Shown here: piece by piece, positions 30,582 to 41,452 of the stretch
Numbering within the stretch: position 1 is the first letter of the stretch
Layout: every line of letters starts with the position of its first letter
DNA from: Adiantum capillus-veneris
Taxonomy: Eukaryota > Streptophyta > Polypodiopsida > Polypodiales > Pteridaceae
Assembly: GCA_014529385.2 (NCBI GenBank)
Contig: CM043965.1
Span: 12,514,412-12,578,411, forward strand
Length of the DNA stretch: 64,000 bases
Reading direction: 5' to 3'
The notes under the pieces: generated by a model
Databases searched by the model: none
What the model was told of the DNA's origin: nothing
Seen by the model: only the letters and a program-made list of their open reading frames with translations
Translations under genes and position numbers: made by a program

Positions 30582-30830
30582 CCAAGGCACTTTTGGCAAG
30601 GAAATTGGGGAAACTACGGCTACCAGTGTGTTCAGAGGGTAGGTTTTACCCTAGTAACATATTCCCTATTTTTGTTGACCAAAAGCCAAAAGGCGGAGTC
30701 AAAAAACGTAAAATTTCAGAAAAGGCTTATATTGAGTGATTTTTGCATGTTTTTGCAAGTGTGAAGCATACTTGCACTTGCTGAGAGCATAAGGAAGCAT
30801 CAGGGACACTTCAGTCTAAAAAAATAAGTA

Positions 30831-30858
30831 GTAGACATCCTACGCATAGGATGTCTAC
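30831..30858. repeat. Leader palindrome C2
   Basis: 12-bp arms GTAGACATCCTA and TAGGATGTCTAC around CGCA; the symmetry reaches further outward than in C1. Confidence 0.88.
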
Positions 30859-31277
30859 AGGGTGATCTGGGCATTTTTTTGAAAATATGAGGTTACCAGT
30901 GTGTTTAGAAGGTAGGTTCTACCCTATTTTCACCTTAAAAGTGGAAATTTGATCAAATTTTGACAGATTAAAGCCAAAAGAATAGAATTGCCAGACATCC
31001 TACCCAAATTGTGTCCAAGGCCTAATTTTGAGACCAAACCATAGGATGACTCCATAGGCATGTTCTAAATGTTGTATTGGGTGCATGTGATAAATTTCAT
31101 CTCAATTGGGTCAGTCAAAGTGAAGATTGAATAGACTTTAGCTTTTTTGGACGGACAAAAGGCAAGAATAGCTAGTTTTGGGGTCTTTTGACATCCAAAC
31201 TCAAATCTAAGCATACCAATGGGTTGTTGAAGACTAGGGGAATCTTTGGTCCAAGTTTGTGTTCATTCTGAGCAAAA

Positions 31278-31301
31278 AGACATCCTACGCATAGAATGTC
31301 T
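31278..31301. repeat. Leader palindrome C3 (two centre or arm changes)
   Basis: AGACATCCTACGCATAGAATGTCT split at its centre: left arm intact, right arm with two changes. A decayed copy at 30993-31016 keeps only the left arm AGACATCCTAC. Confidence 0.8.
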
Positions 31302-31562
31302 ACTACATGATTCTGAGACCAAAATTCTACTGTGACCATACCATGCTGTCATATAGCCTTGGATAAGCCTCCTAGGAAAATTTGGTCCAATTTGGAGTTG
31401 ATTTGACTTGGGAATTCATCAGAACAGACATCAGGCTTTTGGAACAGATTCTTGATCATTTGACCAACCTACAAGTGTCAGAATCAAAAAGTAAAAATAG
31501 CTGTGAGTTTATCACATCAAGGGGAAGCTACAGTGCAAGTTTGAGCTGAAACAGAGCAAAAA

Positions 31563-31585
31563 GGCATCCTACGCGTAGGATGTCT
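31563..31585. repeat. Leader palindrome C4
   Basis: The core CATCCTACG/CGTAGGATG is perfect (31565-31582). The outermost left bases are changed. Confidence 0.88.
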
Positions 31586-31686
31586 CCAGTTTGATTTAGG
31601 ACTCCAAACCAACATGTGAGCACACCACTGTGATCAGCACAACAAGGAGAAGCTGGGGTGAAAATTTCAAGTCATTTTGAGCAAAA

Positions 31687-31834
31687 AGACATCCTACCCA
31701 TAGGATGTCTCAAGGTCATTTTTGAATCCAATTGAAATTTTGAGCATACCATTGGGTTGCTGGACACAAGGAGAGTCTTAGGTTCAAATTTGGCCCAATT
31801 CTGAGCAAATAGACATCCTACGGGTAGGATGTCT
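31687..31834. repeat. Leader palindromes C5 and C6, 124 bp apart
   Basis: 31687-31710 has arms AGACATCCTA and TAGGATGTCT around CCCA. 31811-31834 has AGACATCCTAC, then GG, then GTAGGATGTCT. Both keep arm complementarity while the centre varies. Confidence 0.85.
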
Positions 31835-32078
31835 CTTGCATGATTTTGGACCCTAGACCAACATTTGACAATACCAAAGTGTTTCATAGCATCTTATAAG
31901 CCTGCCAGTCAATTTTAGTCCAATTTGGAGCTCATTTGACTTGAAAAATCAGCTGATAGAGTATCCAGCTTCTGAAACAAATTCTTGAGCATTTGACCAG
32001 CCTAGAGGTGTCAGAAACAAAAAGTGAGGATACCTAGGGGTTCAACACATCAAGGGGAGTCTCTGGACCAAATTTTAT

Positions 32079-33002
32079 TCAATTCTCAGCAAAAATACAT
32101 CCTACCCGTAGGATGTCTAGGAGCTTATTTTGAAATTTTGACCATACCACTGTGTTGCTAAACCCAAGGGGAACCTTTGAACCAAATCTTGCTTCATTCT
32201 GAGAAGAAAAAAATTTGGGCGTAGGATGTCTCCAAGGGGTTTTTGGGCAGGAATTTGGGAATTCTGAGACCATCAGTGTGTTTAGAGGGTAGCTTTTACT
32301 TTAGGAACATGTTGACTTGAGTTTTTTCCCATGTTTTTGATGTCCAAAAGTCAAAAGACGAAGTCAGAAAGCGAAAAATTCATAAATTGCTTGTTTGGAG
32401 TGATTTTGACATTTAAATGAAATTCTGAGCATACCAAGGTGTTGCTAGACTCAAGGGGAACCTTTGAACCAAATCTTGCTTCATTCTGAGCAGAAAAAAA
32501 TTTGGTCGCAGGATATCTCCAGGGGGTTTTTGAGCAGGAATTTGGGAATTCTGAGACCACCAGTGTGTTCAGAGGGTAGTTTTTACCCTAGGAACATGTT
32601 GACTTGAGTGTTTTCCCATGTTTTTGATGTCCAAAAGTCAAAAGGCGAAGTCAGAAAGCGAAAAATTCATAAATTGCTTATTTGGAGTGATTTTGACATT
32701 CAAAAAAAATTTTGAGCATACCAAGGTGTTGCTAGACTCAAGGGGAACCTTTGAACCAAATCTTGCTTCATTCTGAGTAGAAAACAATTTGGGCGTAGGA
32801 TGTCTCCAGGAGGTTTTTGGGCAGGAATTTGGGAATTTTGAGACCACCAGTGTGTTCAGAGGGTAGGTTTTACCCTAGGAACATGTTGACTTTAGTGTTT
32901 TCCCGTGTTTTTGATGTCCAAAAGTCAAAAGGCGAAGTCAGAAAGCAAAAAATTCATAAATTGCTTGTTTGGAGTGATTTTGACATTCAAATGAAATTCT
33001 GA
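32079..33002 (+). repeat. Tandem array of about 287-bp units in the C leader
   Basis: Three consecutive units share long stretches, for example AAGGGGAACCTTTGAACC (32168, 32453, 32740) and CATGTTGACTT (32308, 32596, 32882). Each carries one right half of the palindrome. They are more alike than the earlier units of the leader, so this end expanded most recently. Confidence 0.85.
32095..32118. repeat. Leader palindrome C7
   Basis: ACATCCTAC, then CC, then GTAGGATGT. It is followed by half copies (right arm only) at 32220-32231, 32507-32518, 32794-32805 and 33060-33071, spaced 287, 287 and 266 bp. Confidence 0.85.
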
Positions 33003-34067
33003 ACATACCTTGCAAGGTGTTGCTAGACTCAAGGAGACTCGAGCAGAAAAAAATTTGGCCGTAGGATGTCTTCAGGGTTTTTTTTAGGATCCAACTATAA
33101 TTTTGACCATACAGGGGTGTTCACAGTGTCACAGAGATCCCAAATCTTCTTTTAAAATTGAATTTGGACTCATTTTGACCATTCTAAACTGCATTTCACT
33201 ATTTTGGCCATAACTTTCACAAACGGTATTGGATTGGAAAAGTTTTTATATCAAAACATAGCCTGGGAGCGACACTACAGATCTTAGAGCAAAATTTGAA
33301 CTAAATGTATGACTTTGACAACCATTTAGGTCAACTTTGAAATAAACATCGTTTAAGGCCTCAAAATGCATCCGGAATTCAGGAGTGTCTAAAACCGACA
33401 GTTCGAAAGAATTGTGAGAAAACAGTCACTGTTTTGAACATAGTTTTGACTTTTCCCTAGGAGAGGGGCTAGTGAGCCATAAGCGAGGTCATCGGCTAGA
33501 GTCAACCCAGGCTCTGGAACAGACCGCTCAAATCGACCTAGAGCAGACACGAGTGCATGTGAGATTTTCATCATCGGGAAGCTGAAATTTGAAACCAGAT
33601 TTGGTCTCTAGGCCTTCTAATTGACCATTAAAGACTGCTAAGTTAGCATATTGAAATTATCTTTTGGGAAAACCATTGGTCACCCACCGCAGGAAGATGT
33701 AAAAGTTAACTACGGCCTAGTGTAAAATTTGAGCGTCCATACACAAATCTGGTAGCAGTAAGACCATACACAAGGACTCTTGATTTTGCAACAATAGTCG
33801 CAAGTTTTGGAGAATTGTAACACAAGATTTTTTCTAGCAAATCGCTCCAGCTTGTGCATAATTCTCTTGTGCTAGCTTAAGTTTAGTTCATTGAAAAGCG
33901 AACTTGAAAGTCACTTCCAAGCTCAAGGAACAAGTGTGGCCGTCAAAGGCACATCAAGAATTTTTGCATTCATTGTGAAAAAGTTTGCCAGCTAAATAGA
34001 ATTTTGCAGATTGTGTGCTAAAGTGAACACAAGTTAGCTCGACTCAAGAATCGCTATGAAGGGAGCA

Positions 34068-34139
34068 GTCGTTGTAGTATAGTGGTAAGTTGCATAACTT
34101 ATCGCAGTGCTTCCAATAGATCGAGGCCTGCTAAAAAGC
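34068..34139 (+). other. tRNA-Asp-like segment in the C leader
   Basis: The first 23 bases, starting GTCGTTGTAGTATAGTGG, are identical to the 5' end of plant tRNA-Asp, including the A-box. At exactly the tRNA position of the T-arm (offset 52, 34119-34127) stands GATCGAGGC, which fits the B-box consensus GWTCRANNC. Between them the anticodon arm is replaced by a small hairpin (TGCATAA/TTATCGCA). The 3' half of the acceptor stem is not complementary to the 5' half, so this is not a working tRNA gene. It could be a captured primer tRNA, a tRNA mimic or the head of a SINE. Confidence 0.65.
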
Positions 34140-34298
34140 TCTAGGAAAAGCAAGCAGCCAGACAAGTCAGTATCACTCTTGGCAAGCAAGGGAGCTAAGA
34201 AGTTCAAGCAGTGCAAGCAAAGCCCAGTTCAAAAAACTCAGAGATTAAGGAATCCACAAAAGCTGAAGGACCTCAAGCGAAAAAGACCAACACAAGGG

Positions 34299-34319
34299 TG
34301 CTAATAATTTTTATTAGCA
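34299..34319 (+). promoter_or_regulatory. Hairpin upstream of the first C ORF
   Basis: TGCTAATAA and TTATTAGCA form a 9-bp stem with a 3-base loop, about 60 bases before the ATG at 34381. Role unknown. Confidence 0.5.
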
Positions 34320-34380
34320 TTGAGGCAAGCAATTAGAGCTATCACTGAACAGGTACAACAAAGGAGTCAAGACAAAAGCA

Positions 34381-34706
34381 ATGGCGTCTCAAAGGAATCA
34401 GACCAGCCGAGATGAAGCTTCAAGTACATCCACAGAAATTACAAGAGAGAAAATTTGGATCTATCTGATTGGCCACTACAAAGGACTGCCATGCTATGAG
34501 GATGTCAATTGGAATTTGTACATCAAGACAAAGAAAGATACAGAGGAAACTCGGACATCTCAATATGTGGAAGTTGAAACAACGAAGAATGTACTACACC
34601 CACATCCAGATTTCATGGAAGACTGTCTGGGATCAATATACATGAGGCACGGAAAATACATCGACAATGAGATAGAAATGTTGTACAAAGATCAACTTAC
34701 AAATAT
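34381..34706 (+). CDS. Element C polyprotein, first part (Gag-like N-terminus)
   Basis: ATG at 34381 opens a frame that runs to the D insertion site at 34706 and resumes after D at about 46015. The protein starts Ser/Thr/Gln-rich (MASQRNQTSRDEASSTSTEI), then WIYLIGHYKGLPCYEDVNWNLY and a mixed-charge segment. I recognise no domain. The position, straight after a long leader, corresponds to the first ORF of element A. Probably part of a Gag precursor; the assignment rests on position and on the zinc-knuckle and protease-like regions later in the same frame. Confidence 0.55.
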
Positions 34707-37053
34707 TGATAGCCGTTTTTTCGGCTCTCTGTAATTGCCATAGTGAGTTATCTCACCCTATCAAATCACTCAAACACTGTGCTTACCCTCACCCTTTCAC
34801 TGTATATAGGTGCGTGTGAGTTAGGGGACTTTTCCCATATCTCCTTACTGAAATAAAAAACCCTCAATTAGCTAGTCATTGGACTAGTTGAGCCAAAAAA
34901 ATAAAAAATATAAGTATATTATGACCCATGCGTATGTAAATATTTCTTTGTATATAGGGCCTAAATAAAAGATTTTTTCATAATTATTTTGGTATTTATT
35001 TAAATATTTCTACCTAGGTGTGTGTTATTTATGCTCTGTACATTGCCTCGTCATTACCACAATTTTTCTTACCATTTTTCATACTCTTTATTCCATATAG
35101 AAATATTTTCATGTAAGCTTCTCTTATATTTGGTGTAACTCCACCCCAACAAAAATCCAAAAAAACTAGTTTTATTTATGTGTATAGTTTTTCACTATTG
35201 TGATTTTTCCCTTCCTACATCTATTTTGTTTTTTTTTTCTAAAAAATTATAACACCAAAAATATTTATCTTTTTATGGTAGCCTCATAATGAGAGAGATT
35301 TCTTTTGACCCCTTTATATTTTTTCCACTTATATTATTTATATTTGACATGTACATATTTTTTAGACCCCTCAATATTTGATTTTCTTAGTTGTACTATT
35401 CACTTATATCATGATCTCAACAATATCTTCAATTATAGACCTACCAAATAAGGTCAAGGGTAGGTGGCATGCATACATGCACTATGGAGGGCTCACTCTT
35501 GGAGGTATTCAAAAGAATCATCCAAAGAAGGACCCCACAAGGACCTTGTGCAGTGGAAAAAAACGGTCGGTTTTGCTAAATTTTTAAAGTTCACTTGCTC
35601 TCCGAATTTGAAAAGGTGATACAAACAAAAGTTGTAGCTCGTGGGCTGAACTTTTGCCTCAAAGTTTTTCATATTTTTTTGAGCTACGAGCTGTGAGCTA
35701 TGATTTTATTAGTGGACCCCAGTTTTCCTATGCTATGCAGCCACACTCTCTCTTCCACTTTATCATTTTCCTCTTTCACACACACTTCTCCCCTCATCAT
35801 CCCCACCTCTCTCACCACGCCTCTCTGCACCCTACTCACCTTCTCCTCAACCTTGAAGAATAAGAGAAACCATGGTGAACTCATACCTCCCACACACAAT
35901 TCCATTCCAAAATTGACCACCTAGTCTCATTTTTCCTCCTCCAAATTACCCATATCTATCAAAAAAACCACAAAATTCAGCCTCTTCTCTTAAAAGACAG
36001 CATCATGGTGGTTGATTACTCAGCTTCAATTACCTTGTCTCTCAAGGAAGGTCAAGAGTGGAGAAAAAATGTACCGTCAAAGCTAGTGGACCGTCAACAA
36101 GTGTCAAAGTTGGCCCTACTCAAGACACTTGGAGCATCAACCTGGTAAGAAATCCACCTTTTCTTCCTTATTTGTATCCTACATGGATACTCCCATTGTA
36201 AATATCCAATTCCATTTGTAAATTAATACTAACACTAACCCACTATGAAAGGTCCTATCACCTACATTTCTCTCCTCTCTCTTTCCCCACCAGCTTCTTG
36301 ATAATTCCAAGCAAAAGAAATTAGATAAATTGCTGAAAATCTAACCCAACCATGGTTAGAGGAGTAACCCTAGCCTTCAAAATTGCTATAAAAGGAGGGT
36401 GTAGCTAGCACAAAAAGGGGGGAGAAGAAAGAGCACTATGCTATAGCTTGAGAAGCCAAGCTCAACCTCTTGAGAAGGAGCTCTTGAGTGGAATCTCATT
36501 GGCATTAGGCATATGTATGTGTTGTATTAGGGGTGATTAGCAAGGAAACTCTATGCCATTGTAAGAGAGAGTGATCATTAAATTGAGAGTAGGAAATCTA
36601 TCATTACTCCTACTAGAGTAAGCCCAACATTTGTTGAATCAAGGAGGGTGAATTTGGACTAAGCATGGATACCTTGTCTCCCTTCCAACGTGAAGTCATG
36701 GACAATAATGATGTGTAAGTGTCTTGGTGTTTTATTTAAGTTCTTGATAGCTTGTCTCCGGGTATTGTTATCAATTTAGCCATAAATCCCACATGTTGTA
36801 AGAGGGCGATAGGGTGGAAAGGACTCCCCTGGCCTTAAGACAGTGATTGGGGTGGCTTTTTTCTTGTGATGTGTTGTGGTGTAATTTACTCAGGCTATGT
36901 TGAACAAATACTAATCTCACTTTGATTGGTCATGACAGATTTGTAAGAAGGCATTAGTGCAACAAGCACCCCTTCCCCCTTCTCTCTCTTTCTTACATAT
37001 ATATATTTATGTTTGCTTGATCATTAACGATACACTTCAAAGCAGCCCGAGCA

Positions 37054-37145
<92 letters not shown>

Positions 37146-37404
37146 TTTTAGTGTGTGAGAGTGTTCCATTGGTGTTAGGGTTAGTGTAAATTCCTTGCTT
37201 GTTTGTGGGTTGCTCTAACGATTCTCCTCTTTTGCGTCCTAGTTCGCTCTTAAACTAGGTGGTGCCCCTTGTGTAGTTGGGATTTGGCTGGGGGTTTGTT
37301 GTTTTGGTTTGTGTTGTGTTGTGCCCCATCCCCATTGAGCAGCACGGGAGCCTTGAAGGGTGTCTAGAGGTTGCTCTTCTTGTTGCCCGCCCCGGACCGC
37401 TTCA
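34707..37404 (+). repeat. Element D 5' LTR
   Basis: 2698 bp. It contains a TATAAAAGG box at 36387-36395, a (TC)43 microsatellite at 37057-37142 (30 units in the 3' LTR) and AT-rich U3 DNA. Short frames in it occur in both LTRs but look non-coding. Confidence 0.92.
36387..36395 (+). promoter_or_regulatory. Element D LTR TATA box
   Basis: TATAAAAGG, a strong plant-type TATA box, also at 45008-45016 in the 3' LTR. It is about 1.0 kb before the LTR end and is the likely promoter of the D RNA. Confidence 0.65.
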
Positions 37405-37424
37405 AATTGTTGCCCCCACTGAGG
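37405..37424 (+). promoter_or_regulatory. Element D primer-binding site
   Basis: AATTGTTGCCCCCACTGAGG follows the LTR. It shares TTGCCCCCACTGAGG-type sequence with the E site (TTGGTGCCCCCACTGAGG), differing by one G/T in the core. The tRNA is not identified. Confidence 0.7.
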
Positions 37425-37480
37425 AAAGGCTTGTGTATGTTTTGTGAAGGCTCAACCTTTAGCATAATCAAGTAGCTTGC

Positions 37481-37693
37481 ATGAATCACGAGAATTTGTA
37501 TGATCCCTTCATTACCATTGCAAGGCAAAAGGTACACATAATTGTTAGTACTAAGTTGCAATTTCAGCGAGTAATTCGTAGAATTTTAGGTCCTCTTAGG
37601 TTGGTAGAGATAAACGCATCAGTAAATCCTTTTATTTTGCCTCTCATTAGGTACGACCTTAGTTTGGACGTCTATATTTTTGTTTTGTTTTAA
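37481..37693 (+). CDS. Element D leader ORF 1, conserved small protein
   Basis: 70 codons, ATG at 37481, 57 bases after the primer site. It reads RQKVHIIVSTKLQFQRVIRR, then GPLRLVEINASVNPFILPL and YDLSLDVYIFVLF. It is a tandem paralogue of the next ORF and a homologue of ORF c in element E. There is no recognised domain; the pattern of alternating hydrophobics suggests a small beta-rich fold. It is in the same frame as gag but separated from it by stops. Confidence 0.6.
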   Translation: MNHENLYDPFITIARQKVHIIVSTKLQFQRVIRRILGPLRLVEINASVNPFILPLIRYDLSLDVYIFVLF

Positions 37694-37714
37694 GAATTAG
37701 GTCATGCATAGACC

Positions 37715-37933
37715 ATGGATAATGGCCCAGGAATACAGGTTTTTCCCTTTCATTTCACTCCACACATTAGAGTAAACATTGCAATTAGTAGAAAAATCCA
37801 TTTTCAACAACGTATGGTATTCATGTTTGGTGCCCAAAGAGTAGGAGAAATTCTCGCATCACCAAACCCTGTCATTCTACCTCTTATTGATTATCATAGG
37901 TCATTTGATGTGAATATTTTTATTTTGTTGTAG
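37715..37933 (+). CDS. Element D leader ORF 2, conserved small protein
   Basis: 72 codons, ATG at 37715, 21 bases after ORF 1 ends. It reads HIRVNIAISRKIHFQQRMVF, then GAQRVGEILASPNPVILPL and YHRSFDVNIFILL. It aligns along its length with ORF 1 and with ORF c of element E, so a 70-residue unit has duplicated in tandem in D. It ends 84 bases before the gag ATG. Function unknown. Confidence 0.62.
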   Translation: MDNGPGIQVFPFHFTPHIRVNIAISRKIHFQQRMVFMFGAQRVGEILASPNPVILPLIDYHRSFDVNIFILL

Positions 37934-38017
37934 AATAGATTGCAATTTAGAAAATATTATTGTGTAAATCTTTTAAAGAAAGAAAAAACAAAAACGCGTC
38001 ACTTTGAAATCAATTCA

Positions 38018-40630
38018 ATGGAGAGCCAACGCCAAATGTCTGGATATCCTCTTTTCTTTGGAGAGCCTGGAGAGGATGCAGAATTATTTCTAGTGAATTT
38101 CAAGATGTCTTGCCGTATCAAGAGGATAGTAACTGATCAAGAACGTGTAGAAATGTTTGAGGTGGTCCTTAGGAAAGATGCTAGCACTTGGTTTGACTCT
38201 TTGCCTGAGGAAGTTAAAGGGAATTACACGAAAGTTTTGAATCGTTTCAAGAAATACTTCTTTGATCCCCAAAACACTCAGAAATTATGGAAAGACATTG
38301 TTTCTCATAAGCAAAAAGACTTAGATGACTACTACTTGTACAAGCAAGAGTTTCTACGTCTTTGGGCTCTATGGATACGAAATGTTGCTAACCCTGGTGA
38401 TGGTGCAGAATTTTTAAAGAAGGAGAGGTTCATAGCCGGACTCTTTCCTGACCTTAAGGTAAAAGTTGAGGCGGGTGCACCTGCTACTTTTGATGCAGCT
38501 GAAACTAGGGCTGCTGAGAAGTATAGGAAACTCAAGTGCTTAAGGGGAGAGGTTCCAATAGAAGGTCTTAGACCCAAAGGTAAGTCACAAGCATCAACAT
38601 CTAGGGAGCTTCCTGAGGTAACGGCTGAAGTGATTGAGAAGTTAAATGAATCTTTAAGCAGCTTGTCAATTCACCTTGCACAAGCTGTAGGTCCAAAGGG
38701 ACAAGCAAAGAAGTCAGAAGAGAGAGAGCCACGAACTAGGAGAGTCTTGCAATGTTGGAATTGTGGAGAGTCTGGACATGGGATGTATAATTGTCCTTGG
38801 CCCCGTGGAGAGCCAGGGAGACCTAACTTGAATTACCCAGTGATGAATGCAGGAGAAGGAGCTGGTCAACAACCAAGGCTTCTACAAAGGCCAAATGGAC
38901 CAAGACCACCTCCACAAGGGGTAGAAGGAGTTCCACCTTTGCCAGATCCAAATGTGCATGTGGTAGAGGTGACAAATTCAAATGAGGTTGACAAGGAAGC
39001 CAATGGCATTAAGCGTGGCCGAGGGAAAGGTAAAGAGAAAGAAGGAGTCACATCACAGAGTGACCATGGACAAGGCAAGAAGGCAAAGGAAACCAAGGAA
39101 ACCAAGAGGACTCGATGTCATATCAACCTCCAAGACTTCCCTCTTGGACATGGTATGGCTCCGTACAACTTGTTGGAAGACATGAGAGGTAAGGGTCCTG
39201 ATATTTTATGGCCTCAATTTCTTGCATTATGTCCACAAGTTAGGAGGGATTTAACAAGGGCAGTTAGCACTAGGAGAAAGGTAAAAGAGAGTGTGCCTGT
39301 TGTAAAAATTGCACAAGCTAAAATGAATGAGGACATTACACCGGTGCTAGACTGTTACATCAAAGGAAGATTGGTTAGGAAAGGTCTAGTGGATGGGGGT
39401 GCACAAATTTGCATCATGACAGAGGGACTCATGCAAAAACTAGGCATGCACATCCATGAGACACCTGAAATTAAGGTCAAGATGGCAAACAATAGCAAGG
39501 CTAGGTGCATAGGCATTTGTAAAAATGTCTTTGTAGAGGCCTTTGGCATTAAGAAAGCGGTGGATTTTTATGTTATGTCGACCAAGGGAAGTGGTTATCC
39601 ATTTATCCTAGGAAGACCATGGCTAATGAAAATGCGAGCTTTGCAAGATTGGGAGAGTGGGAAATTAATTTGCAGGAATGACAATCATAAGAAGGTTGTC
39701 TTTGACATGAAGGAGCAACGCCAAGAGGAGCTCCATGAAGAATCATCTCAAAGTGAGACGGAAGAAGGATGGACCGATAGCACTTCAGAAGAAGAAAGTA
39801 GCGGCAGCATTACTGAAGAGGAGTCTTCCATCGAATTCATGGGGGTAAGGTTTAAGCCAAGCAACCAAGAGACCTCTTGTCAAGGCTTGGAGGAGGTAGG
39901 TCCTCAAGAGAACGAAGGTGTTCAAGATGAAGGGATGCTGGAAGGTATGCTATCAACAACACTTACAAAGGATGAAAGAGAGGAGTTCAAATGTGTGCTA
40001 AGGAAGTTTCCTAGGCTTTTTGCTAAAGACTACACCGACGTGCGTGGGGTAGATGTTGTTCAACACAAGATTGAGTTAAAGCCTGAGGCCACACCTAAAG
40101 CTCAGAAGCTACGAAGGCTAGGAGTTATAAAGGAGCAGGCTCTACTCAAGGAGGTAAGAAAGCTTCTAGCAGCAGGTTTCATTTATCCAGTGGAGAATTC
40201 AGAGTGGGTCTCTCCTGTTGTTGTCACTCCTAAGAAAAATGGCAAGTGGAGGGTGTGTGTGGATTACCGTCCCCTCAATGAGGAAACAAAAAGAGATCAC
40301 TTTCCCCTCCCATTCCAGGATGAGATACTAAATGAGGTAGCTGGTCATGAGAAGTACATTGTGTGCGATGGTTACTCAGGTTACTTTCAAATAGGGATTG
40401 CATTGGAGGATCAATTGAAAACAACCTTTATCACTCCTTGGGGTTGTTATGCTTTTAGAGTCATGCCATGTGGTCTGACAAATGCTCCTACAACATTCCA
40501 ACATTTCATGAATATGGTGTTTCAAGCATTCTTTGGAAAGTCAATTAGGGTGTTCATTGATGATTTCTGTATTTATAGCTCAAAATCATTGCATCTACAA
40601 AGGGTAGAAGAAGGTTTAAAGAAGCTCTAG
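38018..40630 (+). pseudogene. gag: Element D gag, protease and reverse transcriptase start
   Basis: ATG at 38018 (MESQRQMSGYPLFFGEPGED). A gypsy Gag core (residues 10-180: DASTWFDSLPEE, DYYLYKQEFLRLW, KKERFIAGLFPDLK) and a zinc knuckle CWNCGESGHGMYNC (38753-38794) come first. A basic linker follows, then the protease motif VDGGAQICIM (39392 onward) and YPFILGRPWLMKM, and an acidic Ser/Glu linker. RT follows with KKNGKWRVCVDYRPLN, VCDGYSGYFQI, PCGLTNAPTTFQ and catalytic FIDDFCIYS (FIDD 40553-40564). A TAG at 40628-40630 replaces the Gln seen in E. Confidence 0.93.
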
Positions 40631-41452
40631 GACATGGGAGGTCAACTCAACCCCGACAAGTGCCATATAGGTGAGGATGAAGTAATCTTGCTTGGTCATA
40701 AAGTTTCTTACAAAGGCATTGAAGTGGATCCTTCAAAGGCAAAGGCTCTTATTGAGCTACCATCACCCAAGAGTCTTAAGGAGGTCATCTCATTCACTCA
40801 AAAGGTGAAGTATATGTCATGCTTCATTCACTTAGCCTCGGAGTTACTTCACCCTTTGCAAAAGTTGACACAACAAGTAGAATTTGCATGGTCTGATGAG
40901 CTTGAAGAGTACTTTTGTAACATTAAAGCCATTTTTTCAGAGCTACCAACACTCATGCCTCCTTGTTGGGAGTACACATTCTTTGTTAGCTCTAGTGCTG
41001 GGAAAGAAACAATTGGTACAGTTTTGCTACAACAAGATCCCTATAGTACCAGGATGCGGCCCATCTAATTTGCTAGTAGGGTCATGAATGCTTTAGAGAG
41101 AGGCTACACGGAGGCAGAACTCATGATGCTTTCTCTCATGTTTGCGATAAGGAAGTTTAGATCCTACTTGCTCCCAAAACCTTTTGTAATCCTCACCGCA
41201 GAGAATTTGTTCCCTTGGGTGTCATCTCAAATGAATCTTAGTACTAGGATCTCAAAGTGGATTATGGAGTTGCAAGAGTTTCAATACTCTTTCAAGGTAG
41301 AAGATAGTGTGCGTCCACAATTGGCAGGGATTCTCACTTATAGGGTGCATGAAAAGGAGATTAAGGTGCCTGAAGTAAAGACCCTACCATTGCCACCACC
41401 AAAAAGTATTCCTAATGCTCTTACCTTGTTCTTTGATGAAGATTTTCGATGA
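40631..41452 (+). pseudogene. pol: Element D reverse transcriptase end and degenerate first RNase H
   Basis: Same frame. The RT thumb reads GGQLNPDKCHIGEDEVILLGHKVSYKG from its start onward. The first RNase H has lost catalytic positions: FFVSSSAGKETIGTVLL in place of a DAS motif, and VILTAENLF in place of the T-D-x motif. A TAA at 41066-41068 replaces the Tyr of RPIYF, and a TGA at 41450-41452 replaces an Arg near the start of the second RNase H. Confidence 0.88.

Larger units (their letters stand above)
30037..34067 (+). other. Element C long untranslated leader with palindrome array
   Basis: About 4 kb with no credible gene. Between 30558 and 33071 it carries copies of a palindrome with arms AGACATCCTACG and CGTAGGATGTCT, or half copies. 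They are embedded in diverged tandem units with recurring phrases such as ACCAGTGTGTTCAGAGGGTAG and CCAAGGTGTTGCTAGACTC. Unit spacing is mostly near 285 bp, with some copies about 124 bp apart. Short frames within the units repeat only because the DNA repeats. After 33100 the repeats fade into unique AT-rich leader. Confidence 0.75.

Noticed and set aside
32079-32847. Three similar minus-strand frames of 64-69 codons in the C leader
   Set aside because: They come from the 287-bp tandem units; each loses or shifts its ends differently and there is no recognisable protein.
30558-33071. CRISPR-like array of regularly spaced palindromes
   Set aside because: Spacers of 100-260 bp are themselves repeated, the context is a plant retrotransposon leader, and there are no cas genes.
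34068-34139. Functional tRNA-Asp gene
   Set aside because: Acceptor stem 3' strand and anticodon arm do not match; only the 5' half and B-box are kept.
35378-35924. Several frames in the D 5' LTR repeated at 43999-44545
   Set aside because: They recur because the LTR is duplicated; composition is AT-rich and no domain is seen.
36957-37151. Ser/Leu-repeat frame in the D LTR
   Set aside because: It is only the translation of the TC microsatellite.
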